A stretch of 64,000 bases of DNA from Arcicella rosea (GTDB lineage: Bacteria; Bacteroidota; Bacteroidia; Cytophagales; Spirosomataceae). The stretch lies in the NCBI RefSeq assembly GCF_014204325.1, contig NZ_JACHKT010000016.1:52694-116693 (forward strand). Direction: 5' to 3'. Shown in pieces: positions 62,496 to 64,000 of this stretch (position 1 is the first letter of the stretch; every line of letters starts with the position of its first letter). The position numbers and the translations under genes were made by a program. The notes beneath the pieces are model-generated. The model made no database searches. It had not been told where the DNA came from and saw only the letters and a program-made list of their open reading frames with translations.

Positions 62496-63284
62496 TTATT
62501 CCATCCATAAACTACCAACAGAGTACGTTTTAGCTTGACCACTGATGAGTACTCTATCATCCATTAATTCGCAAAATAGTTTTCCGACTCTTTTAGAAAC
62601 TTGTTGGGCTGTGAATGCTTTTTTGTTGAGCCTGCTTGCCCAAAATGGAATTAATGAACAATGGGCAGAACCTGTAACAGGGTCTTCAAGAATGGATGCT
62701 TGGGGCGTAAAAAACCTTGAAACGAAATCACAGTTATCTCCAACTGCTGTAACAATTACGCCACCGGGGTCAAGGTTGATTTGGTCAAAAATTTGTCTGT
62801 TGAGTTGGATATTTTTTACTTCCGCTTCAGTATCATAAACCAAAAGAAAGTCTCTTGCTTTTAATATTTCTTTGGGTTTGATATTCAAAGATTGTTCAAT
62901 GATGGCTGGCAATTCGGCTTTCAGGGGCATTCTTGCAGGAAAGTTCATTTGGTAATAATCCTTATCAACCTTTACCGTCAGGTCGCCACTTAAAGTATCA
63001 AAAATGATGGTATCGTTTGGATAATTCAACAGTGTTATTAAGCAATGAGCAGTTGCCAAAGTAGCGTGTCCGCATAAATCCATTTCAATTTCGGGCGTAA
63101 ACCAACGCAAGTGAATTTTGTCTGTCTTATTTACAAAAAAAGCAGTTTCAGCAACTGCATTTTCTTGGGCAATTTTCAATAAAATTTCATCAGGAAGCCA
63201 ATTATTTAATGGAACAACACAAGCAGGATTTCCACCAAAAACCTTATCGGTAAAAGCATCTATTTGATATAAGTTTAATTTCAT
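62496..63284 (-). CDS. PhzF-family isomerase/epimerase
   Basis: 262 residues, cytoplasmic, of the PhzF (diaminopimelate-epimerase-fold) family. Start MKLNLYQIDAFTDKVFGGNPACVVPL is standard, with active-site Glu46 in ENAVAETAFFV, LRWFTPEIEMDLCGHATLATAH and EDPVTGSAHCSLIPFWASRL. Members catalyse proton shifts on small molecules; most, including this one, have no known substrate. It stands alone between a terminator and an unrelated gene, so phenazine synthesis is not implied. Confidence 0.9.
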   Translation of the reverse strand: MKLNLYQIDAFTDKVFGGNPACVVPLNNWLPDEILLKIAQENAVAETAFFVNKTDKIHLRWFTPEIEMDLCGHATLATAHCLITLLNYPNDTIIFDTLSGDLTVKVDKDYYQMNFPARMPLKAELPAIIEQSLNIKPKEILKARDFLLVYDTEAEVKNIQLNRQIFDQINLDPGGVIVTAVGDNCDFVSRFFTPQASILEDPVTGSAHCSLIPFWASRLNKKAFTAQQVSKRVGKLFCELMDDRVLISGQAKTYSVGSLWME

Positions 63285-63368
63285 TTTGGGTAATGGATAT
63301 TTGTTTTAGTATGGATGTTTGCAGATAAAGTTCAGTATTTATAGATTGTTTAAAATTGAATAAAGATT

Positions 63369-63866
63369 TTAAACAGTAAAATGTTTAGTTTTTTGCTGTT
63401 CAATCCATTTTTGATTCCATACAATTCTGTACTGACCTATTTGTTGTGGGATACCATCAAAATCATTTGATAAAATTGTTTTTGTATTATTTACCTCAAT
63501 GGTACAAATCATATCATCTGGGATTCCAGAAAATCTTAAATGTCTAATTCTTTTGTCTCTTTCATAAATAAAAACTTTTATATATCTCACTGGAAAAAGA
63601 TTAGTTTTAGAGAATGCAGGAGTTGTACTTTTGGACTTTTTTATAGCCATTTTTATTATATTCTCTTTATTTGTCAATATCAACTGTTGAATATTTTTAC
63701 GATACTCTGGTTTTATAATAATTTGAGCATTGTTAATGACAGTAAAAAATCCTCTGGAATGGATTTGTGTATCCCTGAGATAAAATTGATTAGGGAATAA
63801 TTTACTAACATACTCTTTAAAATAAATCGGGAATAAGATTTCTGTTGCACTAAAAAGATATCCCAT
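63369..63866 (-). CDS. Unrecognised protein
   Basis: 165 residues from the Met at 63866 (a longer start at 63917 is possible). I recognise no family. The sequence is basic and mixed alpha/beta: LFSATEILFPIYFKEYVSKLFPNQFYLRDTQ, GFFTVINNAQIIIKPEYRKNIQQL, RYIKVFIYERDKRIRHLRFSGIPDDMICTIEVNN, IGQYRIVWNQKWIEQQK. No signal peptide or transmembrane helix is clear, so it is probably cytoplasmic. Coding status rests on length and amino-acid composition. Confidence 0.55.
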   Translation of the reverse strand: MGYLFSATEILFPIYFKEYVSKLFPNQFYLRDTQIHSRGFFTVINNAQIIIKPEYRKNIQQLILTNKENIIKMAIKKSKSTTPAFSKTNLFPVRYIKVFIYERDKRIRHLRFSGIPDDMICTIEVNNTKTILSNDFDGIPQQIGQYRIVWNQKWIEQQKTKHFTV

Positions 63867-63948
63867 TTTGTATATAAATTTTGGGAATGTAAATTTCGGT
63901 ATAAAAAATAGGCTCAATCCTTAAATTAGGCTGATGACTTTTAATGTA

Positions 63949-63956
63949 TATTTTTG
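63949..63956 (+). promoter_or_regulatory. Possible -7 box near the window end
   Basis: TATTTTTG fits TAnnTTTG and is 20 bp before an ATG at 63976 (MQIQLHKI..., cut by the window end). A gene may start here, but eight codons are too few to call. Confidence 0.3.
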
Positions 63957-64000
63957 TATTCAAAACATATAAGATATGCAAATACAACTACATAAGATTT

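Noticed and set aside
63976..64000. Start of a new gene at the window end
   Set aside because: Only eight codons are visible after a possible promoter; not enough to call.
1..64000. tRNA, rRNA, CRISPR arrays, transposase genes, T9SS C-terminal sorting domains
   Set aside because: Looked for and not seen; the secreted enzymes end in catalytic or beta-sandwich domains without a recognisable T9SS signal.

Overview
The window is AT-rich DNA from a member of the Bacteroidota. The evidence is a SusC/SusD pair, TAnnTTTG-type -7 promoter boxes, almost no Shine-Dalgarno sequences, and gene families typical of Cytophagales (Spirosomaceae relatives). The order is an inference and no species can be named. 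I recognise no tRNA, rRNA, CRISPR array or transposase gene.

Region 1 (1-44658, all + strand) is a large polysaccharide utilisation locus whose enzyme set fits rhamnogalacturonan-II (RG-II), the most complex pectin. It opens with the end of a SusC porin and its SusD partner, then a PL1 pectate lyase. Next comes a tightly packed operon (5267-30462): a beta-helix/TIM-barrel protein, GH140 apiosidase, GH43, a GH143-like propeller, CE20-type esterase, GH2, GH78, a sialidase-like propeller, a CE19-like esterase with an STN-like domain, a TIM-barrel isomerase, a GH141-mutarotase fusion, a Gfo/Idh/MocA oxidoreductase, an SSS transporter and a second GH78-like enzyme. Further units are a GH138-like alpha-galacturonidase, a GH142-like protein, GH95 plus GH2-malectin, another SSS transporter and a DapA-family lyase. 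Secreted enzymes would strip side chains and cut the backbone, SusCD would import oligosaccharides, SSS carriers would take up monomers, and the oxidoreductase, isomerase and aldolase may start catabolism of unusual sugars. Four promoters in this region (before PL1, the main operon, GH138 and the second SSS gene) share an operator GATAA-N-ATyGTAtAAT about 57 bp upstream of the -7 box, which suggests one activator. No regulator of this locus lies in the window.

Region 2 (44680-51759) is iron-related: a Fur-family repressor, then on the minus strand a TonB-dependent receptor, a lipoprotein and a small membrane protein, and divergently two small membrane proteins with a PepSY protein. Matching 6-5-6 inverted repeats lie near fur and between the divergent units.

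Region 3 (51770-60983) is an AraC regulator divergent from an operon encoding a cytochrome-type PSD1 (DUF1549/DUF1553) lipoprotein, a DUF1501 protein, an NHL-type beta-propeller and a DUF5703 glycosidase-like protein.

Region 4 (61029-64000) has unrelated single genes: a small membrane protein, a DUF1080 lipoprotein, a PhzF-family isomerase and an unrecognised protein.

A 262-bp element with 19-bp perfect terminal inverted repeats lies between the GH138 and GH142-like genes. Family names rest on motif recognition from the sequence, not on database searches.
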